Below are positions 29,208 to 42,224 of a stretch of DNA of 64,000 nt, in pieces. A program made the translations under genes and the position numbers. The notes beneath the pieces are model-generated. The model made no database searches and was not told the DNA's origin. It was given only the letters and a program-made list of their open reading frames with translations. Position 1 is the first letter of the stretch. Every line of letters starts with the position of its first letter. The DNA comes from Lumbricus terrestris (Eukaryota > Annelida > Clitellata > Crassiclitellata > Lumbricidae). The DNA lies in NCBI GenBank assembly GCA_949752735.1, contig OX457042.1, positions 23,016,334-23,080,333 on the forward strand, written 5' to 3'.

Positions 29208-31950
29208 GAAAGGGTAATTTTTCGAAAATTTTATAACTCAAATTTTTTCATTATCGTGTGTTCAAACGAAGAAATTTCGACGGACTTTTGTTGTTTAGCA
29301 TCTCCATAATAGACTGATTAGAAAAATTACGATTTTCAAGTGAGGTCGAATTTTGGAAAAATCGCTGACCCGGGTATCGTCGTTTCTGGAAAAAATTCGT
29401 AAATTTTTGAATATTTCAGAATGAATTTAAATGGGCTTTTCTAAAATACGAAACCTATAATTTTTCGAAAACTTTATAACTCAAATTTCTTCATTATCGT
29501 GTGTTCAAACGAAGAAATTTCGACGCACTTTCGTTGTCTAGCATCTCCATCATAGGCGGATTAGAAAAATTACGATTTTCAAGTGAGGTCAAATTTTGGA
29601 AAAATCGCTGACCCGGGTATCGTCGTTTCTGGAAAAAATTCGTAAATTTTTGACTATGTCAGAATGGATTCAAATGGGCTTTTCTGAGTCCGGAGTCTAA
29701 TGCAGTCTGCGACTAGAACAAAACAAGCTAGAATTTTGCGATAATATTGACGGATTTCCGCAAAATACGAAAGGGTAATTTTTCCAAAAATTTTCCAACT
29801 CAAATTTCTTCATTATCGTGTGTTCAAACGAAGAAATTTCGACGGACTTTTGATGTCTAGCATCTCCACAATAGGCTGGTTAGAAAAATTACGATTTTCA
29901 AGTGAGGTGGATATTTGGAAAAATCGCTGACCCGGGTATCGTCGTTTCTGGAAAAAAATCGTAAATTTTTGAATATTTCAGAATGAATTTAAATGGGCTT
30001 TTCTGAGTCCGGGGACTAATGCAGTCTGCGACCAGAACAAAACAAGCGAAAATATTGCGATAATATTGACTGATTTCCGCTAAATAAGAAACGGTAATTT
30101 TTCGAAAATTTTGTAACTCAAATTTTTTCATTATTGTGTGTTCAAACTAAGAAATTTTCACGGACTTTTGTTGTCTAGCATCTCCATAATAGACTGATTA
30201 GAAAAATTACGATTTTCAAGTGAGGTCGAATTTTGGAAAAATCGCTGACCCGGGTATCGTCGTTTCTGGAAAAAAATCGTAAATTTTGAATATTTCAGAA
30301 TGAATTTAAATGGGCTTTTCTGAGTCCGGGGACTAATGCAGTCTGCGACTAGAACAAAACAAGCGAGAATATTGCGATAATATTGACTGATTTCCGCAAA
30401 ATACGAAACCTATAATTTTTCGAAAACTTTATAACTCAAATTTTTTCATTATCGTGTGTTCAAACGAAGAAATTTCGACGGACTTTTGTTGTTTAGCATC
30501 TCCATAATAGACTGATTAGAAAAATTACGATTTTCAAGTGAGGTCGAATTTTGGAAAAATCGCTGACCCGGGTATCGTCGTTTCTGGAAAAAAATCGTAA
30601 ATTTTGAATATTTCAGAATGAATTTAAATGGGCTTTTCTGAGTCCGGGGACTAATGCAGTCTGCGACTAGAACAAAACAAGCGAGAATATTGCGATAATA
30701 TTGACTGATTTCCGCAAAATACGAAAGGGTAATTTTTCGAAAATTTTATAACTCAAATTTTTTCATTATCGTGTGTTCAAACGAAGAAATTTCGACGGAC
30801 TTTTGTTGTTTAGCATCTCCATAATAGACTGATTAGAAAAATTACGATTTTCAAGTGAGGTCGAATTTTGGAAAAATCGCTGACCCGGGTATCGTCGTTT
30901 CTGGAAAAAATTCGTAAATTTTTGAATATTTCAGAATGAATTTAAATGGGCTTTTCTAAAATACGAAACCTATAATTTTTCGAAAACTTTATAACTCAAA
31001 TTTCTTCATTATCGTGTGTTCAAACGAAGAAATTTCGACGCACTTTCGTTGTCTAGCATCTCCATCATAGGCGGATTAGAAAAATTACGATTTTCAAGTG
31101 AGGTCAAATTTTGGAAAAATCGCTGACCCGGGTATCGTCGTTTCTGGAAAAAATTCGTAAATTTTTGACTATGTCAGAATGGATTCAAATGGGCTTTTCT
31201 GAGTCCGGAGTCTAATGCAGTCTGCGACTAGAACAAAACAAGCTAGAATTTTGCGATAATATTGACGGATTTCCGCAAAATACGAAAGGGTAATTTTTCG
31301 AAAATTTTCCAACTCAAATTTCTTCATTATCGTGTGTTCAAACGAAGAAATTTCGACGGACTTTTGATGTCTAGCATCTCCACAATAGGCTGGTTAGAAA
31401 AATTACGATTTTCAAGTGAGGTGGATATTTGGAAAAATCGCTGACCCGGGTATCGTCGTTTCTGGAAAAAAATCGTAAATTTTTGAATATTTCAGAATGA
31501 ATTTAAATGGGCTTTTCTGAGTCCGGGGACTAATGCAGTCTGCGACCAGAACAAAACAAGCGAAAATATTGCGATAATATTGACTGATTTCCGCTAAATA
31601 AGAAACGGTAATTTTTCGAAAATTTTGTAACTCAAATTTTTTCATTATTGTGTGTTCAAACTAAGAAATTTTCACGGACTTTTGTTGTCTAGCATCTCCA
31701 TAATAGACTGATTAGAAAAATTACGATTTTCAAGTGAGGTCGAATTTTGGAAAAATCGCTGACCCGGGTATCGTCGTTTCTGGAAAAAAATCGTAAATTT
31801 TGAATATTTCAGAATGAATTTAAATGGGCTTTTCTGAGTCCGGGGACTAATGCAGTCTGCGACTAGAACAAAACAAGCGAGAATATTGCGATAATATTGA
31901 CTGATTTCCGCAAAATACGAAACCTATAATTTTTCGAAAACTTTATAACT
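29208..31950 (+). repeat. Tandem duplication, 1,515-bp unit with a deleted monomer
   Basis: Copy 1 is ~29,208-30,723 and copy 2 ~30,724-31,950 (partial). Each holds a monomer in which cttttct runs straight into aaaatacgaaacc (29,441 / 30,956), a loss of about 78 bp that includes tgagtccgggg and gcgataatattgac. Five monomers minus 78 bp gives 1,514-1,515 bp. Both copies also share gaggtggatatttgg, cataggcggattag and ttgatgtctagc. Confidence 0.88.
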
Positions 31951-34900
31951 CAAATTTCTTCATTATCGTGTGTTCAAACGAAGAAATTTCGACGCACTTT
32001 TGTTGTCTAGCATCTCCACAATAGGCTGATTAGAAAAATTACGATTTTCAAGTGAGGTCAAATTTTGGAAAACTCGCTGACCCGGGTATCGTCGTTTCTG
32101 GAAAAAATTCGTAAATTTTTGACTATGTCAGAATGGATTCAAATGGGCTTTTCTGAGTCCGGGGTCTAATGCAGTCTGCGACTAGAACAAAACAAGCTAG
32201 AATTTTGCGATAATATTGACTGATTTCCGCAAAATACGAAACGGTAATTTTTCGAAAATTTTCCAACTCAAATTTCTTCATTATCGTGTGTTCAAACGAA
32301 GAAATTTCGACGGACTTTTGTTGTCTAGCATCTCCATAATAGGCTGGTTAGAAAAATTACGATTTTCAAGTGAGGTCGAATTTTGGAAAAATCGCTGACC
32401 CGGGTATCGTCGTTTCTGGGAAAAATTCGTAAAATTTTGAATATTTCAGAATGAATTTAAATGGGCTTTTCTGAGTCCGGGGACTAATGCAGTCTGCGAC
32501 CAGAACAAAATAAGCGAGAATATTGCGATAATATTGACTGATTTTCACAAAATACGAAACCTATAATTTTTCGAAAACTTTATAACTCAAATTTCTTCAT
32601 TATCGTGTGTTCAAACGAAGAAATTTCGACGCACTTTCGTTGTCTAGCATCTCCATCATAGGCTGATTAGAAAAATTACGATTTTCAAGTGAGGTCAAAT
32701 TTTGGAAAAATCGCTGACCCGGGTATCGTCGTTTCTGGAAAAAATTCGTAAATTTTTGACTATGTCAGAATGGATTCAAATGGGCTTTTCTGAGTCCGGG
32801 GTCTAATGCAGTCTGCGACTAGAACAAAACAAGCTAGAATTTTGCGTTAATATTGACTGATTTCCGCAAAATACGAAACGGTAATTTTTCGAAAATTTTC
32901 CAACTCAAATTTCTTCATTATCGTGTGTTCAAACGAAGAAATTTCGACGGACTTTTGTTGAATAGCATCTCCATAATAGGTTGGTTAGAAAAATTACGAT
33001 TTTCAAGTGAGGTCGAATTTTGGAAAAATCGCTGACCCGGGTATCGTCGTTTCTGGAAAAAAATCGTAAATTTTTGAATATTTCAGAATGAATTTAAATG
33101 GGCTTTTCTGAGTCCGGGGACTAATGCAGTCTGCGACTAGAACAAAACAAGCGAGAATATTGCGATAATATTGACTGATTTCCGCAAAATACGAAACGGT
33201 AATTTTTCGAAAATTTTGTAACTCAAATTTCTTCATTATCGTGTGTTCAAACGAAGAAATTTCGACGCACTTTTGTTGTCTAGCATCTCCATAATAGACT
33301 GATTAGAAAAATTACGATTTTCAAGTGAGGTCGAATTTTGGAAAAATCGCTGACCCGGGTATCGTCGTTTCTGGAAAAAAATCGTAAATTTTTGAATATT
33401 TCAGAATGAATTTAAATGGGCTTTTCTGAGTCCGGGGACTAATGCAGTCTGCGACTAGAACAAAACAAGCGAGAATATTGCGATAATATTGACTGATTTC
33501 CGCAAAATACGAAACCTATAATTTTTCGAAAACTTTATAACTCAAATTTCTTCATTATCGTGTGTTCAAACGAAGAAATTTCGACGCACTTTTGTTGTCT
33601 AGCATCTCCACAATAGGCTGATTAGAAAAATTACGATTTTCAAGTGAGGTCAAATTTTGGAAAACTCGCTGACCCGGGTATCGTCGTTTCTGGAAAAAAT
33701 TCGTAAATTTTTGACTATGTCAGAATGGATTCAAATGGGCTTTTCTGAGTCCGGGGTCTAATGCAGTCTGCGACTAGAACAAAACAAGCGAGAATATTGC
33801 GATAATATTGACTGATTTCCGCAAAATACGAAACCTATAATTTTTCGAAAACTTTATAACTCAAATTTCTTCATTATCGTGTGTTCAAACGAAGAAATTT
33901 CGACGGACTTTTGTTGTTTAGCATCTCCATAATAGAATGATTAGAAAAATTACGATTTTCAAGTGAGGTCGAATTTTGGAAAAATCGCTGACCCGGGTAT
34001 CGTCGTTTCTGGAAAAAATTCGTAAATTTTTGAATATTTCAGAATGAATTTAAATGGGCTTTTCTGAGTCCGGGGACTAATGCAGTCTGCGACTAGAACA
34101 AAACAAGCGAGAATATTGCGATAATATTGACTGATTTCCGCAAAATACGAAACCTATAATTTTTCGAAAACTTTATTAACTCAAATTTCTTCATTATCGT
34201 GTGTTCAAACGAAGAAATTTCGACGCACTTTCGTTGTCTAGCATCTCCATCATAGGCGGATTAGAAAAATTACGATTTTCAAGTGAGGTCAAATTTTGGA
34301 AAAATCGCTGACCCGGGTATCGTCGTTTCTGGAAAAAATTCGTAAATTTTTGACTATGTCAGAATGGATTCAAATGGGCTTTTCTGAGTCCGGGGTCTAA
34401 TGCAGTCTGCGACTAGAACAAAACAAGCTAGAATTTTGCGATAATATTGACGGATTTCCGCAAAATACGAAAGGGTAATTTTTCGAAAATTTTCCAACTC
34501 AAATTTCTTCATTATCGTGTGTTCAAACGAAGAAATTTCGACGGACTTTTGTTGTCTAGCATCTCCACAATAGGCTGGTTAGAAAAATTACGATTTTCAA
34601 GTGAGGTCGATATTTGGAAAAATCGCTGACCCGGGTATCGTCGTTTCTGGAAAAAATTCGTAAATTTTTGAATATTTCAGAATGAATTTAAATGGGCTTT
34701 TCTGAGTCCGGGGACTAATGCAGTCTGCGACCAGAACAAAACAAGCGAAAATATTGCGATAATATTGACTGATTTCCGCTAAATAAGAAACGGTAATTTT
34801 TCGAAAATTTTGTAACTCAAATTTTTTCATTATTGTATGTTCAAACTAAGAAATTTTCACGGACTTTTGTTGTCTAGCATCTCCATAATAGACTGATTAG

Positions 34901-36705
34901 AAAAATTACGATTTTCAAGTGAGGTCGAATTTTGGAAAAATCGCTGACCCGGGTATCGTCGTTTCTGGAAAAAAATCGTAAATTTTTGAATATTTCAGAA
35001 TGAATTTAAATGGGCTTTTCTGAGTCCGGGGACTAATGCAGTCTGCGACTAGAACAAAACAAGCGAGAATATTGCGATAATATTGACTGATTTCCGCAAA
35101 ATACGAAACCTATAATTTTTCGAAAACTTTATAACTCAAATTTCTTCATTATCGTGTGTTCAAACGAAGAAATTTCGACGCACTTTTGTTGTCTAGCATC
35201 TCCACAATAGGCTGATTAGAAAAATTACGATTTTCAAGTGAGGTCAAATTTTGGAAAACTCGCTGACCCGGGTATCGTCGTTTCTGGAAAAAATTCGTAA
35301 ATTTTTGACTATGTCAGAATGGATTCAAATGGGCTTTTCTGAGTCCGGGGTCTAATGCAGTCTGCGACTAGAACAAAACAAGCTAGAATTTTGCGATAAT
35401 ATTGACTGATTTCCGCAAAATACGAAACGGTAATTTTTCGAAAATTTTCCAACTCAAATTTCTTCATTATCGTGTGTTCAAACGAAGAAATTTCGACGCA
35501 CTTTTGTTGTCTAGCATCTCCATAATAGGCTGGTTAGAAAAATTACGATTTTCAAGTGAGGTCGAATTTTGGAAAAATCGCTGACCCGGGTATCGTCGTT
35601 TCTGGGAAAAATTCGTAAAATTTTGAATATTTCAGAATGAATTTAAATGGGCTTTTCTGAGTCCGGGGCCTAATGCAGTCTGCGACCAGAACAAAATAAG
35701 CGAGAATATTGCGATAATATTGACTGATTTTCACAAAATACGAAACCTATAATTTTTCGAAAACTTTATAACTCAAATTTCTTCATTATCGTGTGTTCAA
35801 ACGAAGAAATTTCGACGCACTTTCGTTGTCTAGCATCTCCATCATAGGCTGATTAGAAAAATTACGATTTTCAAGTGAGGTCAAATTTTGGAAAAATCGC
35901 TGACCCGGGTATCGTCGTTTCTGGAAAAAATTCGTAAATTTTTGACTATGTCAGAATGGATTCAAATGGGCTTTTCTGAGTCCGGGGTCTAATGCAGTCT
36001 GCGACTAGAACAAAACAAGCTAGAATTTTGCGTTAAAATTGACTGATTTCCGCAAAATACGAAACGGTAATTTTTCGAAAATTTTCCAACTCAAATTTCT
36101 TCATTATCGTGTGTTCAAACGAAGAAATTTCGACGGACTTTTGTTGAATAGCATCTCCATAATAGGTTGGTTAGAAAAATTACGATTTTCAAGTGAGGTC
36201 GAATTTTGGAAAAATCGCTGACCCGGGTATCGTCGTTTCTGGAAAAAATTCGTAAATTTTTGAATATTTCAGAATGAATTTAAATGGGCTTTTCTGAGTC
36301 CGGGGACTAATGCAGTCTGCGACTAGAACAAAACAAGCGAGAATATTGCGATAATATTGACTGATTTCCGCAAAATACGAAACGGTAAATTTTCGAAAAT
36401 TTTGTAACTCAAATTTCTTCATTATCGTGTGTTCAAACGAAGAAATTTCGACGCACTTTTGTTGTCTAGCATCTCCATAATAGACTGATTAGAAAAATTA
36501 CGATTTTCAAGTGAGGTCGAATTTTGGAAAAATCGCTGACCCGGGTATCGTCGTTTCTGGAAAAAAATCGTAAATTTTTGAATATTTCAGAATGAATTTA
36601 AATGGGCTTTTCTGAGTCCGGGGACTAATGCAGTCTGCGACTAGAACAAAACAAGCGAGAATATTGCGATAATATTGACTGATTTCCGCAAAATACGAAA
36701 CGGTA
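31000..36705 (+). repeat. Duplicated ten-monomer block, offset ~3,186 bp
   Basis: About 2.5 kb at ~31,000-33,520 recurs at ~34,190-36,705. Markers include cataggcggattag, ggaaaactcgctgacc, ttcacaaaatacg (fourth-base variant of ttcgcaaaatacg) and the private ttgttgaatagcatctcc, all ~3,186 bp apart. Two length changes of one base explain a 3,185-3,186 range. Confidence 0.85.
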
Positions 36706-39620
36706 ATTTTTCGAAAACTTTATAACTCAAATTTCTTCATTATCGTGTGTTCAAACGAAGAAATTTCGACGCACTTTCGTTGTCTAGCATCTCCATCATA
36801 GGCTGGTTAGAAAAATTACGATTTTCAAGTGAAGTCGAAATTTAGAAAAGTCGCTGACCCGGGTATCGTTGTTTATGGAAAAAATTCGTAAACTTTTGAC
36901 CATGTCAGAATGGATTCAAATGAACTTTTCTGAGTCCGCGGTCTAATGCAGTCTGCGACCAGAACAAAATAAGCGAGAATATTGCGATGATATTGACAGA
37001 TATCCGCAAAAAACGAAACGGTAATTTTTCGAAAATTTTGTAACTCAAATTTCTTCATTATCGTGTGTTCAAACGAAGAAATTTCGACGCACTTTCGTTG
37101 TCTAGCATCTCCATCATAGGCTGATTAGAAAAATTACGAATTTCAAGTGAGGTCAAATTTTGGAAAAATCGCTGACCCGGGTATCGTCGTTTCTGAAAAA
37201 ATTCGTAAATTTTTTAATATTTCAGAATGAATTTAAATGGGCTTTTCTGAGTCCGGGGTCTAATGCAGTATGCGACTAGAACAAAACAAGCTAGAATTTT
37301 GCGATAATATTGACTGATTTCCGCAAAATACGAAAGGGTAATTTTTCGAAAATTTTCCAACTCAAATTTCTTCATTATCGTGTGTTCAAACGAAGAAATT
37401 TCGACGGACTTTTGTTGTCTAGCATCTCCATAATAGGCTGATTAGAAAAATTACGATTTTCAAGTGAGGTCGAATTTTGGAAAAATCGCTGACCCGGGTA
37501 TCGTCGTTTCTGGGAAAAATTCGTAAATTTTTGAATATTTCAGAATGAATTTAAATGGGCTTTTCTGAGTCCGGGGACTAATGCAGTCTGCGACCAGAAC
37601 AAAACAAGCGAAAATATTGCGATAATATTGACTGATTTCCGCTAAATACGAAACCTATAATTTTTCGAAAACTTTATAACTCAAATTTCTTCAATATCGT
37701 GTGTTCAAACGAAGAAATTTCGACGCACTTTCGTTGTCTAGCATCTCCATCATAGGCTGGTTAGAAAAATTACGATTTTCAAGTGAGGTCGAATTTTAGA
37801 AAAGTCGCTGACCCGGGTATCGTTGTTTATGGAAAAAATTCGTAAACTTTTGACCATGTCAGAAAGGATTCAAATGGGCTTTTCTGAGTCCGCGGTCTAA
37901 TGCAGTCTGCGACCAGAACAAAATAAGCGAGAATATTGCGATGATATTGACAGATATCCGCAAAATACGAAACGGTAATTTTTCGAAAATTTTATAACTC
38001 AAATTTCTTCATTATCGTGTGTTCAAACGAAGAAATTTCGACGCACTTTCGTTGTCTAGCATCTCCATCATAGGCTGATTAGAAAAATTACGATTTTCAA
38101 GTGAGGTCAAATTTTGGAAAAATCGCTGACCCGGGTATCGTCGTTTCTGGAAAAAATTCGTAAATTTTTTACTATGTCAGAATGGATTCAAATGGGCTTT
38201 TCTGAGTCCGGCGTCTAATGCAGTCTGCGACTAGAACAAAACAAGCGAGAATATTGCGATAATATTGACTGATTTCCGCAAAATACGAAACCTATAATTT
38301 TTCGAAAACTTTATAACTCAAATTTCTTCATTATCGTGTGTTCAAACGAAGAAATTTCGACGCACTTTCGTTGTCTAGCATCTCCATCATAGGCGGATTA
38401 GAAAAATTACGATTTTCAAGTGAGGTCAAATTTTGGAAAAATCGCTGACCCGGGTATCGTCGTTTCTGGAAAAAATTCGTAAATTTTTGACTATGTCAGA
38501 ATGGATTCAAATGGGCTTTTCTGAGTCCGGGGTCTAATGCAGTCTGCGACTAGAACAAAACAAGCTAGAATTTTGCGATAATATTGACGGATTTCCGCAA
38601 AATACGAAAGGGTAATTTTTCGAAAATTTTCCAACTCAAATTTCTTCATTATCGTGTGTTCAAACGAAGAAATTTCGACGGACTTTTGTTGTCTAGCATC
38701 TCCACAATAGGCTGGTTAGAAAAATTACGATTTTCAAGTGAGGTCGATATTTGGAAAAATCGCTGACCCGGGTATCGTCGTTTCTGGAAAAAATTCGTAA
38801 ATTTTTGAATATTTCAGAATGAATTTAAATGGGCTTTTCTGAGTCCGGGGACTAATGCAGTCTGCGACCAGAACAAAACAAGCGAAAATATTGCGATAAT
38901 ATTGACTGATTTCCGCTAAATAAGAAACGGTAATTTTTCGAAAATTTTGTAACTCAAATTTTTTCATTATTGTATGTTCAAACTAAGAAATTTTCACGGA
39001 CTTTTGTTGTCTAGCATCTCCATAATAGACTGATTAGAAAAATTACGATTTTCAAGTGAGGTCGAATTTTGGAAAAATCGCTGACCCGGGTATCGTCGTT
39101 TCTGGAAAAAAATCGTAAATTTTTGAATATTTCAGAATGAATTTAAATGGGCTTTTCTGAGTCCGGGGACTAATGCAGTCTGCGACTAGAACAAAACAAG
39201 CGAGAATATTGCGATAATATTGACTGATTTCCGCAAAATACGAAACCTATAATTTTTCGAAAACTTTATAACTCAAATTTCTTCATTATCGTGTGTTCAA
39301 ACGAAGAAATTTCGACGCACTTTTGTTGTCTAGCATCTCCACAATAGGCTGATTAGAAAAATTACGATTTTCAAGTGAGGTCAAATTTTGGAAAACTCGC
39401 TGACCCGGGTATCGTCGTTTCTGGAAAAAATTCGTAAATTTTTGACTATGTCAGAATGGATTCAAATGGGCTTTTCTGAGTCCGGGGTCTAATGCAGTCT
39501 GCGACTAGAACAAAACAAGCTAGAATTTTGCGATAATATTGACTGATTTCCGCAAAATACGAAACGGTAATTTTTCGAAAATTTTCCAACTCAAATTTCT
39601 TCATTATCGTGTGTTCAAAC
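34140..39620 (+). repeat. Segmental duplication, offset 4,137 bp (13 monomers)
   Basis: The region ~34,140-35,450 recurs at ~38,280-39,590. The cataggcggattag, gaggtcgatatttgg and cattattgtatgttc variants keep a 4,137-bp offset. The same block appears a third time about 2,229 bp further right as part of the next tandem duplication. Confidence 0.82.
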
Positions 39621-41797
39621 GAAGAAATTTCGACGGACTTTTGTTGTCTAGCATCTCCATAATAGGCTGATTAGAAAAATTACGATTTTCAAGTGAGGTC
39701 GAATTTTGGAAAAATCGCTGACCCGGGTATCGTCGTTTCTGGGAAAAATTCGTAAATTTTTGAATATTTCAGAATGAATTTAAATGGGCTTTTCTGAGTC
39801 CGGGGACTAATGCAGTCTGCGACCAGAACAAAACAAGCGAAAATATTGCGATAATATTGACTGATTTCCGCTAAATACGAAACCTATAATTTTTCGAAAA
39901 CTTTATAACTCAAATTTCTTCAATATCGTGTGTTCAAACGAAGAAATTTCGACGCACTTTCGTTGTCTAGCATCTCCATCATAGGCTGGTTAGAAAAATT
40001 ACGATTTTCAAGTGAGGTCGAATTTTAGAAAAGTCGCTGACCCGGGTATCGTTGTTTATGGAAAAAATTCGTAAACTTTTGACCATGTCAGAAAGGATTC
40101 AAATGGGCTTTTCTGAGTCCGCGGTCTAATGCAGTCTGCGACCAGAACAAAATAAGCGAGAATATTGCGATGATATTGACAGATATCCGCAAAATACGAA
40201 ACGGTAATTTTTCGAAAATTTTATAACTCAAATTTCTTCATTATCGTGTGTTCAAACGAAGAAATTTCGACGCACTTTCGTTGTCTAGCATCTCCATCAT
40301 AGGCTGATTAGAAAAATTACGATTTTCAAGTGAGGTCAAATTTTGGAAAAATCGCTGACCCGGGTATCGTCGTTTCTGGAAAAAATTCGTAAATTTTTTA
40401 CTATGTCAGAATGGATTCAAATGGGCTTTTCTGAGTCCGGCGTCTAATGCAGTCTGCGACTAGAACAAAACAAGCGAGAATATTGCGATAATATTGACTG
40501 ATTTCCGCAAAATACGAAACCTATAATTTTTCGAAAACTTTATAACTCAAATTTCTTCATTATCGTGTGTTCAAACGAAGAAATTTCGACGCACTTTCGT
40601 TGTCTAGCATCTCCATCATAGGCGGATTAGAAAAATTACGATTTTCAAGTGAGGTCAAATTTTGGAAAAATCGCTGACCCGGGTATCGTCGTTTCTGGAA
40701 AAAATTCGTAAATTTTTGACTATGTCAGAATGGATTCAAATGGGCTTTTCTGAGTCCGGGGTCTAATGCAGTCTGCGACTAGAACAAAACAAGCTAGAAT
40801 TTTGCGATAATATTGACGGATTTCCGCAAAATACGAAAGGGTAATTTTTCGAAAATTTTCCAACTCAAATTTCTTCATTATCGTGTGTTCAAACGAAGAA
40901 ATTTCGACGGACTTTTGTTGTCTAGCATCTCCACAATAGGCTGGTTAGAAAAATTACGATTTTCAAGTGAGGTCGATATTTGGAAAAATCGCTGACCCGG
41001 GTATCGTCGTTTCTGGAAAAAATTCGTAAATTTTTGAATATTTCAGAATGAATTTAAATGGGCTTTTCTGAGTCCGGGGACTAATGCAGTCTGCGACCAG
41101 AACAAAACAAGCGAAAATATTGCGATAATATTGACTGATTTCCGCTAAATAAGAAACGGTAATTTTTCGAAAATTTTGTAACTCAAATTTTTTCATTATT
41201 GTATGTTCAAACTAAGAAATTTTCACGGACTTTTGTTGTCTAGCATCTCCATAATAGACTGATTAGAAAAATTACGATTTTCAAGTGAGGTCGAATTTTG
41301 GAAAAATCGCTGACCCGGGTATCGTCGTTTCTGGAAAAAAATCGTAAATTTTTGAATATTTCAGAATGAATTTAAATGGGCTTTTCTGAGTCCGGGGACT
41401 AATGCAGTCTGCGACTAGAACAAAACAAGCGAGAATATTGCGATAATATTGACTGATTTCCGCAAAATACGAAACCTATAATTTTTCGAAAACTTTATAA
41501 CTCAAATTTCTTCATTATCGTGTGTTCAAACGAAGAAATTTCGACGCACTTTTGTTGTCTAGCATCTCCACAATAGGCTGATTAGAAAAATTACGATTTT
41601 CAAGTGAGGTCAAATTTTGGAAAACTCGCTGACCCGGGTATCGTCGTTTCTGGAAAAAATTCGTAAATTTTTGACTATGTCAGAATGGATTCAAATGGGC
41701 TTTTCTGAGTCCGGGGTCTAATGCAGTCTGCGACTAGAACAAAACAAGCTAGAATTTTGCGATAATATTGACTGATTTCCGCAAAATACGAAACGGT
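37340..41797 (+). repeat. Tandem duplication of a 7-monomer block (2 x 2,229 bp)
   Basis: Positions ~37,340-39,568 and ~39,569-41,797 are adjacent copies. Shared private states include cttcaatatcgtg, gaccatgtcagaaagg, gatgatattgacagatatcc, gtaaattttttactatg and gtccggcgtctaatg, each 2,229 bp apart. 2,229 bp is seven monomers of 318.4 bp. I saw no differences within the copies, indicating a recent event or an assembly artefact. Confidence 0.88.
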
Positions 41798-42224
41798 AAT
41801 TTTTCGAAAATTTTCCAACTCAAATTTCTTCATTATCGTGTGTTCAAACGAAGAAATTTCGACGCACTTTTGTTGTCTAGCATCTCCATAATAGGCTGGT
41901 TAGAAAAATTACGATTTTCAAGTGAGGTCGAATTTTGGAAAAATCGCTGACCCGGGTATCGTCGTTTCTGGGAAAAATTCGTAAAATTTTGAATATTTCA
42001 GAATGAATTTAAATGGGCTTTTCTGAGTCCGGGGCCTAATGCAGTCTGCGACCAGAACAAAATAAGCGAGAATATTGCGATAATATTGACTGATTTTCAC
42101 AAAATACGAAACCTATAATTTTTCGAAAACTTTATAACTCAAATTTCTTCATTATCGTGTGTTCAAACGAAGAAATTTCGACGCACTTTCGTTGTCTAGC
42201 ATCTCCATCATAGGCTGATTAGAA

